From Phlegmacium glaucopus (taxonomy: Eukaryota > Basidiomycota > Agaricomycetes > Agaricales > Cortinariaceae): a DNA stretch of 24,042 nt. The stretch is taken from positions 8,166 to 32,207 of the forward strand of contig MU130239.1 in assembly GCA_015039465.1 (NCBI GenBank), given 5' to 3'. The position numbers and the translations under genes were made by a program. The notes under the pieces were generated by a model, which made no database searches, was not told where the DNA came from, and saw nothing but the letters and a program-made list of their open reading frames with translations. Position 1 is the stretch's first letter; each line of letters starts with the position of its first letter. This document shows positions 9,482 to 18,236 of this stretch, piece by piece.

Positions 9482-10511
9482 ATGGACGACGCCTTCAAAC
9501 TTCGACAGAAATATACTCGTTTTCGTATTCTCGTCATCGGTCGCGCCAATGCTGGCAAGACAACACTCTTGAAGCGGGTCTGCAATACGACCGAGGAGCC
9601 TTGCATTTACGACGAAGAGAGCAACAATTTAGTGTGTTTCATGTCTACTTGTGGATGGTTCCCAGATTGATTTAAAAACTTGAATCAGTTGGAGCCAACC
9701 TCAGAGGTAAATAATCATCGTGTCTTGATTGATTGAACCAGATTTTTGACATTACTGTTAACCAGCGCGGGTGCCACGACATCAACCGCCCATTTGCGTT
9801 TTCTAGCAACCCTCAGTTCATCTTCCATGATTCTCCCGGATTTGAGTCAGGAGATGAGAATCAGCTGAAGGAAGTACAGTCGTTCATTGAGAAGCGTGCG
9901 AAGTCCACCGACGTGGAAGACCAGCTTCATGCCATTTGGTCAGTTCCATTATCTGGCTTCGCTATTGTATTTATTGCTATTATAGGTTCTGTTTTAAAGC
10001 GGATAAATCTCGACCTCTACTGGAGTTAGAGCAGAGGTTTTTCAATGAGCAACGAGCAGGAAATGGTTTGTAATCGGCTGGTCGACTTCATCATTCTGAG
10101 CGGCTCACTGACGTAAATACAATACCACCTAGCTCCAGTGATCGCAATCTTCATGAAATTTGATGATCTGATAATTCAGGTCTTCAAGAGGTCTTTAGGC
10201 ATGCAGGGAAGTCGTAAAGAGGCAGTCAAGTTATTGGAGGAAAGGTTTCGAGCACCACTGTTCAAGTATAAGTATCCACCAAAAGCCCATGTATGCATTG
10301 AAGGCATGTTTCCTATGCTTCAGAGAGTGTATCTGTTTGTTGACATGATTGATACACAGCCATGCACAAAGATGATGGTGATCATCAGAAGCAGGTGAAA
10401 GAACTGACAGACAAAACAGCAGATTCCCTGGATGATCTTGCACTCAAGATATTGTTTGTTTCAGTTCAGCAAAATAATCTAGAACTGTGTATCAGATGTG
10501 CCATAAGATAG
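9482..10511 (+). CDS. P-loop GTPase (fungal AIG1/Era-like G-domain family), possibly truncated
   Basis: Inferred exons 9482-9631, 9689-9706, 9766-9938, 9986-10065, 10133-10303 and 10360-10511 sum to 744 nt (247 aa plus TAG). G1/Walker A is GRANAGKT (residues 20-27), G3 is DSPG (78-81), and the G4 position reads MKFD (148-151), where N/TKxD is usual. The segment LKEVQSFIEKRAKSTDVEDQ and the ending HKDDGDHQKQVKELTDKTAD, then LDDLALKILFVSVQQNNLEL, match in style a family of G-domain proteins expanded in mushroom genomes; their role is unknown. Exon 2 is only 18 nt (LEPTSE). The fifth intron begins GC, not GT. Relatives usually go on past the ...LELCIR segment into a hydrophobic C-terminal part, so the stop at 10509-10511 may be a truncation; a candidate continuation lies at 11973-12422. 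The G4 change, GC splice site and early stop together leave function in doubt. Confidence 0.65.
10304..10359 (+). other. Putative GC-AG intron in the GTPase gene
   Basis: The exon ends ...TGCATTGAAG and the intron begins GCATGT, a match to the fungal GTATGT donor except for C at position 2. It ends ...GATACACAG and is 56 nt. Splicing joins VCIE to MHKDDGDH through an Ala codon; without it the frame runs into an unrelated reading. It could be a true minor-class GC donor or a T-to-C mutation that weakens splicing. Confidence 0.6.
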
Positions 10512-11138
10512 TAGGTATTTTCCAGAAATTCCTAATATGTCAGTTGATCTCAGTGCCAGTGCTCCAAACCTGGGAAGCTCCATTGAAATGGTTTGTCTTA
10601 TTGTGATCCCTGAGCAACTTATTACCCAGAACTGAAGCTTTAAAAGGAAAAAATGGTGATGGCCTGCTTGTCATGGTTCTACCATTCATATGTGAGTTGA
10701 AATTACATTCATTGTGTCCAATATTCAACAATAACATCAAAAGGTTGGGGTAAGTACAAGATAAACTGAGGTAAGATCTATCTCTCCATAAACCTTTCCA
10801 TTAGCTGATGCAGGTGTAATAGTGGTTGAACATGGGCTGACAATAAGAAGAACCATGTATAAAACATCTATACTTTACTTACCAGAAGACCTGAAGTAAT
10901 CTGTTATTTAGGATGTAAGTGAGCCAATAATTGACATGCAGGAACCTGTCAACTGAGTGTTGTTCAACAGTATGTAAGGTGTATAATTTATGATAAAGAC
11001 TTAGAGACATTCAACAGGGTTTCCAGGGGAAAACAGTAAGAAAGCATTTATGACAGTGAAGGCAGAAACTGAACTTGTCATGAAGGATGTATGAGGCACC
11101 TAAGTCATTCCCATTGAAGTACTGATGGGGCCACTGGA
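10512..11138. other. CpG-free region without a secure gene
   Basis: There is no CpG dinucleotide in this stretch. A short plus-strand reading just after the GTPase stop (FPEIPNMSVDLSASAPNLGS) could be a remnant of exon or intron sequence. The rest has frequent stops and no recognised domain, and may be an expanded intron of the GTPase gene or an old, deaminated repeat. Confidence 0.4.
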
Positions 11139-11912
11139 ACATGTGTCCAGTTTGTGAGTCCCTCTCTCTTGCCTTAAAATTTGGCTGACTGACCTGAAAA
11201 TGTGTCTAGGATGTGAGTCCCTCTCTCTTGGCTTAAAATTTGGCTGACTGACCTGAAAATGTGTCCAGGGAGTGAGTCCCTCTCTCATGGCTTAAAATTT
11301 GGCTGACTGACCTGAAACTGTGTCCAGGAAGTGAGCCCCTCTCTCTTGGCATAAAATTTGGCTGACTGACCTGAAAATGTGTCCAGTTTGTGAGTCCCTC
11401 TCTCTTGGCTTAAAATTTGGCTGACTGACCTGAAAATGTGTCCAGGCAGTGAGTCCCCCTCTTTTGGCTTAAAATTTGGCTGACTGACCTGAAAATGTGT
11501 CCAGGTTGTGAGTCCCTCTCTCTTGGCTTAAAATTTGGCTGACTGACCTGAAAATGTGTCCAGTTTGTGAGTCCCTCTCTCTTGGCTTAAAATTTGGCTG
11601 ACTGACCTGAAAATGTGTCCAGTTTGTGAGTCCCCCTTTTTTGGCTTAAAATTTGGCTGAAGTGAGTCCCTCTCTCTTGGCTTAAAATTTGGCTGACTGA
11701 CCTGACAATGTGTCCAGCGAGTGAGTCCCTCTCTCTTGGCTTAAAATTTGGCTGACTGACCTGAAAATGTGTCCAGCCAGTGAGTCCGTCTCTCTTGGCT
11801 TAAAATTTGGCTGACTAACCTGAAAATGTGTCCAGCCAGTGAGTCCCTCTCTCTTGCCTTAAGATTTGGCTGACTGACCTGAAAATGTGTCCAGCTTGTG
11901 AGTCCCTCTCCC
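11139..11912. repeat. 59-bp tandem repeat array (about 13 units)
   Basis: The landmark TTGGCTGA recurs at 11181, 11240, 11299, 11358, 11417, 11476, 11535, 11594, 11653, 11689, 11748, 11807 and 11866. Every step is 59 bp except one shortened 36-bp unit (11653 to 11689). Each unit reads roughly GTGTCCAGnnnGTGAGTCCC, then TCTCTCTTGGCTTAAAATTT, then GGCTGACTGACCTGAAAAT. The most variable part is the three or four bases after GTGTCCAG (TTT, GGG, GAA, CGA, CCA). Because 59 is not a multiple of three, the short minus-strand open frames across the array are by-products and are not called as genes. Confidence 0.95.
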
Positions 11913-11972
11913 ACCTTTCTGTAAGGGTGCATTGCTGACAATGCCTTCTGAACTTGTCTTGCCTTTCCCTAG

Positions 11973-12422
11973 TTGAAAAATACAGAAACAGTGACAATGT
12001 TCATGAATACCACATTTGACTGGTCTCCATCTCATGCACAACTTACTGGGGACCAGACACATTACTTGTCTGTGCTTGCTGGTCTGTCTGGTTTCTTCCC
12101 CACCTTGATACCATCCTTATTGTCCTTCCTTCATTTTCTACATTATATAGCACTTCTCATTTGTCTGGAAAATTCCTTTTGGAGCCAGTCTCAATCTGCC
12201 TCCTTCATTGATACCTTTTGCAAGGCTTTTGAAATTTACACAAAAATTGGTATAAGGGAGAAGGTGGAGGTTGCACTTAAAGGGCTTGGGGATTGGCCCA
12301 GTAAACAGCTTAGCCAAGAGCAGAGGGCTGAACTGGATGGATTCAAATCCAAACTATCTGAAACAATTCTTCATCATCGACTCCGTATTTTTGATTCTAT
12401 CTTCTCATGCCAATCCTGCTAA
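11973..12422 (+). CDS. Possible C-terminal exon of the GTPase gene or a separate membrane-associated fragment
   Basis: An open frame of 149 codons starts right after a good acceptor (TTTCCCTAG at 11964-11972) and has no ATG at its start. The first half contains a hydrophobic stretch, about codons 30-65 (YLSVLAGLSGFFPTLIPSLL, then FLHFLHYIALLICLENSFW). The second half is helical and charged (CKAFEIYTKIGIREKVEVAL, then KGLGDWPSKQLSQEQRAEL). A G-domain followed by a hydrophobic segment and a short helical tail fits the family of the upstream GTPase, so this may be its last exon, split off by the array at 11139-11912. That is inference: no joining exon was found, and a stop intervenes at 10509. 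The frame is CpG-poor like its surroundings. Confidence 0.35.
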   Translation: MKNTETVTMFMNTTFDWSPSHAQLTGDQTHYLSVLAGLSGFFPTLIPSLLSFLHFLHYIALLICLENSFWSQSQSASFIDTFCKAFEIYTKIGIREKVEVALKGLGDWPSKQLSQEQRAELDGFKSKLSETILHHRLRIFDSIFSCQSC

Positions 12423-12831
12423 TAATTATTGGTCATTTCAAGCACATCCCGACAATCTCGAACCCTCAAACTGACCATTTATGATGTTGGAAGTTATTGT
12501 CGTCACACCCTATGCCATTCCAGCCAATTTTCTTCTATTTTGTGTCTGTGTACTGTATGTTTAAGTTCCTTCAACAGCCCGGGCCCATGGACAAGTTATG
12601 ACCCAGAATGATCAAATACAAAACTATATGATTTATTGCTTTCATTCCAGTGTTTCATTACAAAGTCAAAGCCTCACCAAACACCGTACAGCCAATGATG
12701 TCGCAAATATCAAGTGCATGTTAAGCAATAAGGGACGTGTTATAGGTATTTTGCCTATGAAGCAGAAACACTTATAATTCAAGTACAGTGGTTGTGCGGG
12801 ATTCAAGTCGTAACGTGGTGTTTGTTATATT
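12423..12831. other. Intergenic, no gene seen
   Basis: CpG dinucleotides return from about 12378 onward. The short frames here carry no recognisable domain or splice-supported extension. Confidence 0.5.
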
Positions 12832-13446
12832 TCAGACGAGTAATACAGGTGATATTCCCATCGCCTGGAGCCTCCAACTATCATCCCCAGTACTCAGCCC
12901 TCTTCGTGAACCAAACTTTAATCCGGCTTGACTTTGGGATGAAAATATGTTTCTCCTCCTCTCAGAAGCACGACCAGCTGGCCTGGACCTCCTGGTGGTT
13001 ACTTGCGTAGGCGCAGCTTGTAGTGTCGACGTCACACTCGTCTGAGTGGCGCTGGAATCGACAAAGGCTGCGGATGCCTCAGCGGCAGTTGTTGCGCCGA
13101 GTCGCTGACAAAACCTCTGTCCTTCTTCCATTATACTGCAATGCTTTCCTCATCTTTCTAGTCATGACCACTTAAGGGCACGTAACACGCAGCTTCCCGT
13201 TCATACTCTCATCTGCGAAGGGTTGCAATAAGAGCAGCGTGGCAACGGAGTACACAGAGGGTGAGAGCGCGTCTAGTTGCGGTATATCATATGTATTTGT
13301 GAGAAATCCAAGGGAAATGAATTATTACCATAAGATGAAGATGGTGTACTCGAAGGGTAAGATCGGCCAGAAGACGACGACGATGATGTGTTGCTACCTG
13401 CACGCTTGTGGATGGGTACATATAACCTTGGCGATGAGGAAGTCAT
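12832..13446 (-). pseudogene. Hypothetical Ser/Thr-rich gene, apparently decayed
   Basis: An ATG at 13444-13446 opens MTSSSPRLYVPIHKRAGSNT followed by a run of six serines, then stops at 13273. A neighbouring frame continues IPQLDALSPSVYSVATLLLL and QPFADESMNGKLRV to about 13150. From an ATG at 13129-13131 another frame reads RLGATTAAEASAAFVDSSAT and QTSVTSTLQAAPTQVTTRRS, ending in a basic ASERRRN stretch near 12950. The three pieces lie in order on one strand and have protein-like composition, so a single gene broken by small indels, or one with unseen introns, is likely. A TATA-like CACTATAAACC lies about 70 bp upstream of the first ATG (minus strand, 13508-13518). No family is recognised. 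Confidence 0.35.
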
Positions 13447-13923
13447 TGACGCCAACTGGGCAACATTGATAGTGATAGGTGCAGACATAAGCAAGTGCGC
13501 AGAGAGGTTTATAGTGCAAGATGGCAGTCAAAGTGGATGAGGGAATGATGGGTGTACCTATAAGCAGAGCAGGTTGGATGCCAGTAGCATAGCACAAGGA
13601 CTACGTGTCGACATGATGATAATGAGCCAAGCCCAAAGCAGCTTCCAGAATGGAGGAGAATGGTTCTGGGACAAGGCAGACTGCTCTAGAAACTCGTGGA
13701 ACTTGCGCAGTTGTCATCGTGACAATCTCTGCTGTGCCACTGATAATCTCCAAAGCTGCACAATTAACCACAAGTGTTATACGATGAAAATTTCAACCTT
13801 CAGGCTTCAAGTCAAGAAGATAATAATAAATCAGCGTCATGCTTACGATAATGCGACTTTTGAATAATTCGTCGCGTGATGGAGGGGACGCTGGGCACAC
13901 ATGAACTCCGTGTTGTGGCCACA
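13447..13923. other. Intergenic with a possible minus-strand coding relic
   Basis: On the minus strand from about 13765 to 13605 one frame reads ALEIISGTAEIVTMTTAQVP and then LVPEPFSSILEAALGLAHYH before a TAG. This has a protein-like flavour but no start, domain or splice logic. Nothing else is supported. Confidence 0.25.
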
Positions 13924-14285
13924 TCAAACGCCAACAATAATGTAATTCCAACTCCTCCTTCTCAACTCGTTCTCTAACCCTTCCTCTTTAACCACCATCT
14001 GCAAGCTTTGCTCCCACACATGTTGTCTAGCCCTTTCCTTTCTAAGCTGTCTCGCATGCCGATTATCGCGCGATTGGGCCATGGAGGTGTATTCGGAGAG
14101 TTGAGTCTGCATGGTTTGTAGAGAATCGAGTACAATTGGGACGGTTTTGCGCAATTGCGAAACTGCGCCGGCCGAATAGACAGATTGGCCAGCATTTGAA
14201 TCGTCAACTCCAGCTGAGCAGCAGTCGCATTGCCTTGTAGTTCGATGTACCTAGTATGATTTAAGCGGCGGTTCAATATTGTCAT
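13924..14285 (-). pseudogene. Fragment of a coiled-coil protein gene, frameshifted
   Basis: Two overlapping minus-strand frames together make a continuous helical protein. The first, from an ATG at 14283-14285, reads RYIELQGNATAAQLELTIQM and LANLSI to about 14175. The second, in another frame, reads VSQLRKTVPIVLDSLQTMQT, QLSEYTSMAQSRDNRHARQL and RKERARQHVWEQSLQMVVKE, ending in TGA at 13924-13926. Heptad-like hydrophobics and dense Arg/Glu suggest a coiled coil. The frame change near 14165-14175 has no GT-AG intron of workable size, so an indel is the simplest reading. An acceptor-like ACTAG at about 14249-14253 could mean the first ATG is intronic. The family is not identified. Confidence 0.4.
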
Positions 14286-14502
14286 GGTCGAATTAGAGTG
14301 GGAAATCAAAGCAAGGGTACATAGCGTAAGATAGCGAAGAGGTTTAAATCAACCAAAGTAGAGTGTGTGTGCACAGGCCGAAAAACGTGCATGTGAGCAA
14401 AGAGAGAGAGACCAACTGTCACTTGGTGAAAGCGCAAGTAAAATGGATGCGCTTTATCTCCATATATGATATTTGCATTATGGGGAGGTAAGGGGGGACA
14501 CT

Positions 14503-15380
14503 CTAGAGGTCAATGAAATTCTTGACTTTGCCCAACCACTTCACATATTCCTATAAAGTGGAGCGAGGCAATGAGTACAGAGTCAAAGTAAAACGGGGGG
14601 AAAGAACAGACCTGTTGTTCTTTGTGCGCTGCGTATTCTGGAATGAACGACGCCACGGAAGCATTAATACCTCTCTCCTGGAGGAACATTTCAAATTCAT
14701 CTTGTACAGCGACATCCAGAGTGTCAACTATACAATGAGAAAAAAAGAATGTCAGTTTTTTTTTGCAGAACAAGGCCGGGTGGACAGAAAGGGGTTGTCA
14801 ATTTACCTGAGGATCGATATACAAACCCCGCCGTTTCCAATCTGCTTCAGCACTCAAATCCGTGTATCATCATAGAACGAGATATTCTCGATAACAAAGT
14901 CCCCGGACTGTTGGACTATAAATGATATTGCAAATTTTTGTCATTATTTCAAGAAGCGGTGTATATGATAAGATAAGGAAAGAAACCTTGGTGATGGGGA
15001 GAGCAGCCCTAACACGGTAGGGAGCTGGGTCTTCAACGTCTGATTCAGCCTCGGGTTCCTCCTCAAGGTCCTCTTCAGCCTAAATATCTGTGATAGAAAA
15101 TATGACACGGATGCTAGGAAAGAAAGTTTTGGTCAGAGTCCACAAGAAGGCAAAAGGACTGAAAGCGACGACATACTTCTCATCTCCTAATTTGCAGGAA
15201 ATTGTCACTTTGTCATTTTCATCTGACGTCGTCGATCTGCAAAACTGATTTAAAAGAGCCGTCGTATAAAATAAAGGAATAACAAGAGAGAACGCACCGA
15301 CCAGATTAAGAACTCAGATGTCGCGTCACCAGTCTCAGCAACAGTATCTTGCTCGTACTTGGGAAGAGAGACATCGGTTG
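14503..15380 (-). pseudogene. MAM33/p32 (C1QBP-like) mitochondrial acidic protein pseudogene
   Basis: The MAM33 family is recognisable almost to its C-terminus: TDVSLPKYEQDTVAETGDAT, KLGDEN-IRVIFSITDI, AEEDLEEEPEAESDVEDPAP, YRVRAALPITK, FVIENISFYDDT, DLSAEADWKRRGLYIDPQ, VDTLDVAVQDEFEMFLQERG, INASVASFIPEYAAHKEQQ and EYVKWLGKVKNFIDL, ending in TAG at 14503-14505. Introns are retained between these blocks. Lesions: a TAG at 15080-15082 replaces the residue between SITDI and AEED; a split codon at the 15302 junction reads TGA where a Trp is expected; about ten residues are missing between SNSPG and FVIEN (near 14910-14925); a -1 frameshift lies near 14865-14870; and no mitochondrial leader or start codon was found upstream. 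It is non-functional. Family assignment rests on remembered motifs. Confidence 0.75.
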
Positions 15381-15801
15381 TACAAGAAAAGATGAAGTCA
15401 GTACGATTGGTCCAAAGAAATAACAAGGTGAATATTCAAACTCCGTTGGGTTTAAACCTTCGGTTGACCATTTCTGCATCATATCACACCTACACTTTTA
15501 GCGTCTTTCTCAGCACTTTTGGTCCCAGAACGTTATAAGCTGGATACTGCTTTATTATGCAGAAGGCAAAAAAATTGGAGAAAAAAGAGCGATTTCACGA
15601 TGTCAGTCCCTCTCCCAACTGATTCATCATGACATTGTGCCAGTCCTCACACCTGACATAAAAATCTAAAAAATTTCAGAATAGTGTGTGTATTGTCTGT
15701 CTCTATGAATGTGCAAAAGGTCAGATTTCATGGAGCTATAGTTGTAAAATTATAAATTGAAAAGTGTTGATTTTTACAAACATTAGGCCCCTTCATGAAA
15801 A
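15381..15801. other. Spacer between the MAM33 and VPS74 pseudogenes
   Basis: No gene is supported. Bases 15590-15800 are AT-rich and CpG-poor and look like an old repeat fragment, but no terminal repeats or coding remnant can be named. The expected 5' end of the MAM33 copy is missing from 15381-15560. Confidence 0.45.
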
Positions 15802-17031
15802 AAACTTCATGCTGCCGGCGGCGGAGGTAGAAATCGAAGTATCTCGCTGCTACCACCCCAAGCATATCATGCTCATGCAGGCTCCGCATTCGAGGCGGCA
15901 ACAAAATTGCATTTGATCCTCGAGATATACAACAAGATGCTAATGAAGAAGCCAAGACAAGCGGAAAGATGCCTCGTCTGACCCTCATGGAAGAGGTCTT
16001 GCTCTTAGGAATCAAGGACAAGCAGGTACTTTCTTTTGTTACTTTCGATATTTTCCACCCCACATCAAGCCACCATAATCTAGCAGCTTTTTTTTCACAT
16101 TCTGATCACAATTCGTTCTCACCCCAGGGTTATCTCTCTTTCTGGAATGACAACATTTCATACACCCTACGTGGCTGTATTCTTATCAAACTAGCTCTCC
16201 GACGACGCATACTAATAGCCCTAGTCCGATGGCGGATACCCATAGCAGAACGGATCATCGAGGTGATAGATGATCGTCAGACAGGGGAAACCATCTTGGA
16301 TGAAACACTCAAAATGACGAAAATGCAACAACGAGGTTGAGAAATTGAGTATCAATTCATGGGTTGACCTCTTGAGCGGTGAGTTTTGAAAATCCTTTCG
16401 ATATGCCTATATCCCCATCCAACATTCCTGAAATCTTCTGTAACCATATAGGAGAAACATGGAACGTTATGAAAATCGGTTTTCAACTTAAACGAGTTCG
16501 TGAACATCTTGGAGAAGGTCTAGTTTCCTCCTATTTGATATGGCTACCCACCCTGTAGCTGATGTTCGCACAAAGGAATCCATAGTATCACGCGTAGTAA
16601 CCTTTCTCACATCATCCACGGCTGCTCTACCCCCTGCCGCCCTTGACAAAGAGGGTATACAATGCCGGGTTCTGAGAGGTATGCACTGCTTACACTGCTA
16701 GTGTGCTAGATAATGCGTTCGGGAAGCTGGCATATGAGGATAGAGAGGCTGCCTTCCAGAGATGCGATGAAATTCTAGGAGAATTTATTTGTTGGCCTTT
16801 CGGGACAGGTGGGATTAACTCTGGAGCACCGTCAGTGCCAGCTACAGCTGCTGGGAGGTGGAGATATGCGACGAGAATCGCTAGCGGAGGAGGTTTAGAA
16901 GTCAGTGGGAGACAGGTCGTACTTGGGCTGCTTCAGGAAGTGAGGGGGGCGACAGTAGGAGGTGAAGACGATGTCGGATTCGAGTTTATCGCGGGTGTTC
17001 TAGAGGTCCTTTCAAAACTCGATTCGTTATG
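15802..17031 (+). pseudogene. Broken second copy of VPS74 (GOLPH3-like)
   Basis: Nearly the whole of 7497-8803 is repeated here with high identity, including both introns, so the copy arose by DNA duplication and not from mRNA. The start codon and the Gly/Asp-rich N-terminus are missing. Lesions against the intact gene: a 1-nt deletion near 15892 (CATTCGAGGCGG); loss of bases in the arginine-rich stretch near 16225-16235; a 1-nt insertion near 16331 that makes TGA at once; a deletion of about 40 nt near 16525 that removes the [10 protein letters not shown] hairpin base; an 11-nt deletion near 16676; and a changed C-terminus (TTATGA). Homology continues through the 3' flank to 17151, where the LINE tail begins. 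PI4P-site residues FWNDN and TLRG are still readable. Confidence 0.93.
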
Positions 17032-17151
17032 AGAATTTTTCACACCCTCAGCATATTTCTTTTGTTCTGTTTTTAGTATCCCTCCAGCTTCATTTGACTT
17101 TTTAATGATTGATCGTACATTTAGGAATTCTTAAACTTACTATTCGGAACC

Positions 17152-17176
17152 TTTTTTTTTTTTTTTTTTTTTTTTT
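17152..17176 (-). repeat. Poly(A) tail of the LINE (25 T on the plus strand)
   Basis: A pure T run marks the 3' end of the minus-strand LINE, directly at the end of homology with the VPS74 3' flank. The original site already had a T5 run, which fits target-primed reverse transcription at a T-rich target. Confidence 0.85.
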
Positions 17177-17499
17177 GTGTCAATTTAGGTCTTCGGAGCC
17201 TGGCTCTATGCAGACATTACTAGCTTATTTACGGATTTATACTATGAGGCCCCTAGTGCCCATCTCCCTCCCCTGCAGCCCCATGCTGCACTGCTGAGGT
17301 ATGTCTTAAACGATCCCCTCCTCAGTCAGCCCGACATGGAAATGCCGTTTGCATGAGCACTGCTTGACATGGTGGGGTAGTGGTCCAAATCCCGTTTGTT
17401 GCGCTGTTCTTTTCGAGTTTGGCAGAAGCGCCCTCTAGCTTTTAAGTACCCAACTTCTAGGCAGTAAGTACAACAGATGAAACCAGGGAGTGATGCGCC

Positions 17500-18114
17500 T
17501 AGGGTTACCAAAGTTCAGTTCAGAACTGACTCATGAACCTGAACTGAACTGAACTGAACTGAATTATCAGTTCAGTTCAGTTCAGGTTCAGGCATTTAGA
17601 GATTTATGGTTCATGCAGTTCAAACTGAACTGAACTGCTGAACCGTTAGGTCCCAGAAGGCCAGGCAATTCTCTTCTTTTAACTTAACATTGTATAGAAA
17701 GTGATCCTTCAGTAATTTATGAACATTGGAATGGTTGGGCAGTCCTTTTGAGCATGAAATAATGGCTAAGGAAGGAGGTAATGGCCAGACTTGGTATGTG
17801 ATGTTATTATGTCAGCATAGATCAGTACTGCCTATTTAGGAAAATAAATATAAAACAATGGTTTTCTGTGTTCTAGAGGAGTTCTGAGATCATATATGAG
17901 TGGAAATCAAGTGGCTAAGGGCTAAGGAAGGTCTTTGTACAATAAATTTTCAGAAAAAGGTAAAATTTCAGATTTTATAATGGTTCTTCAGTTCAGTTCA
18001 GTTCGAACCAGTTCTTAAATGGTTCAGTTCAGTTCAGGACCATATGCAAACAGTTTAGTTCAGTTCAGGCTGAGGAGGTGAAGAACTGAACTGAACTGAA
18101 CTTTGGTAACCCTA
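17500..18114 (+). mobile_element. MITE copy 1 (615 bp), in the LINE 3' UTR
   Basis: Both ends carry the inverted repeat TAGGGTTACCAAAGTTCAG (right end CTGAACTTTGGTAACCCTA). The sub-terminal parts are arrays of the pentamer GTTCA and its complement TGAAC, in both orientations, able to fold into hairpins. The core (about 17650-17990) is AT-rich and non-coding. Flanks suggest an imperfect target duplication: AGTGATGCGCC on the left and AGTGACTCATGCGCC on the right. A hAT-type origin is possible from the TAGGG end but is not proven. The left sub-terminal array is longer than in copy 2. Confidence 0.9.
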
Positions 18115-18236
18115 GTGACTCATGCGCCCGATGTGTTGTGGGCAAGAGTTTTTTTGTTTTATTTTAGGTTTTAGTGTTGTAGGTATTTCGTTATCTTCGA
18201 GGGGTTTACTCTTTGTGTCCTAAAAATTGAACTGTA

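Noticed and set aside
11139..11912. Regular repeats resembling a CRISPR array
   Set aside because: Units are nearly identical along the full 59 bp with no unique spacers, and the host is a eukaryote.
11100..12062. Minus-strand open frames of 60-67 codons across the 59-bp array
   Set aside because: They arise because the repeat has no stop on that strand and 59 bp cycles through all frames; no start context or domain.
13150..13273. YSVATLL as an eIF4E-binding motif (YxxxxL-hydrophobic)
   Set aside because: The motif is too short to mean anything in a serine-rich, frame-broken hypothetical reading.
18001..18010. TTCGAACC-like T-loop suggesting a tRNA
   Set aside because: It is part of the MITE pentamer array; no acceptor stem or anticodon arm can be formed around it. 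No tRNA or rRNA was seen elsewhere either.
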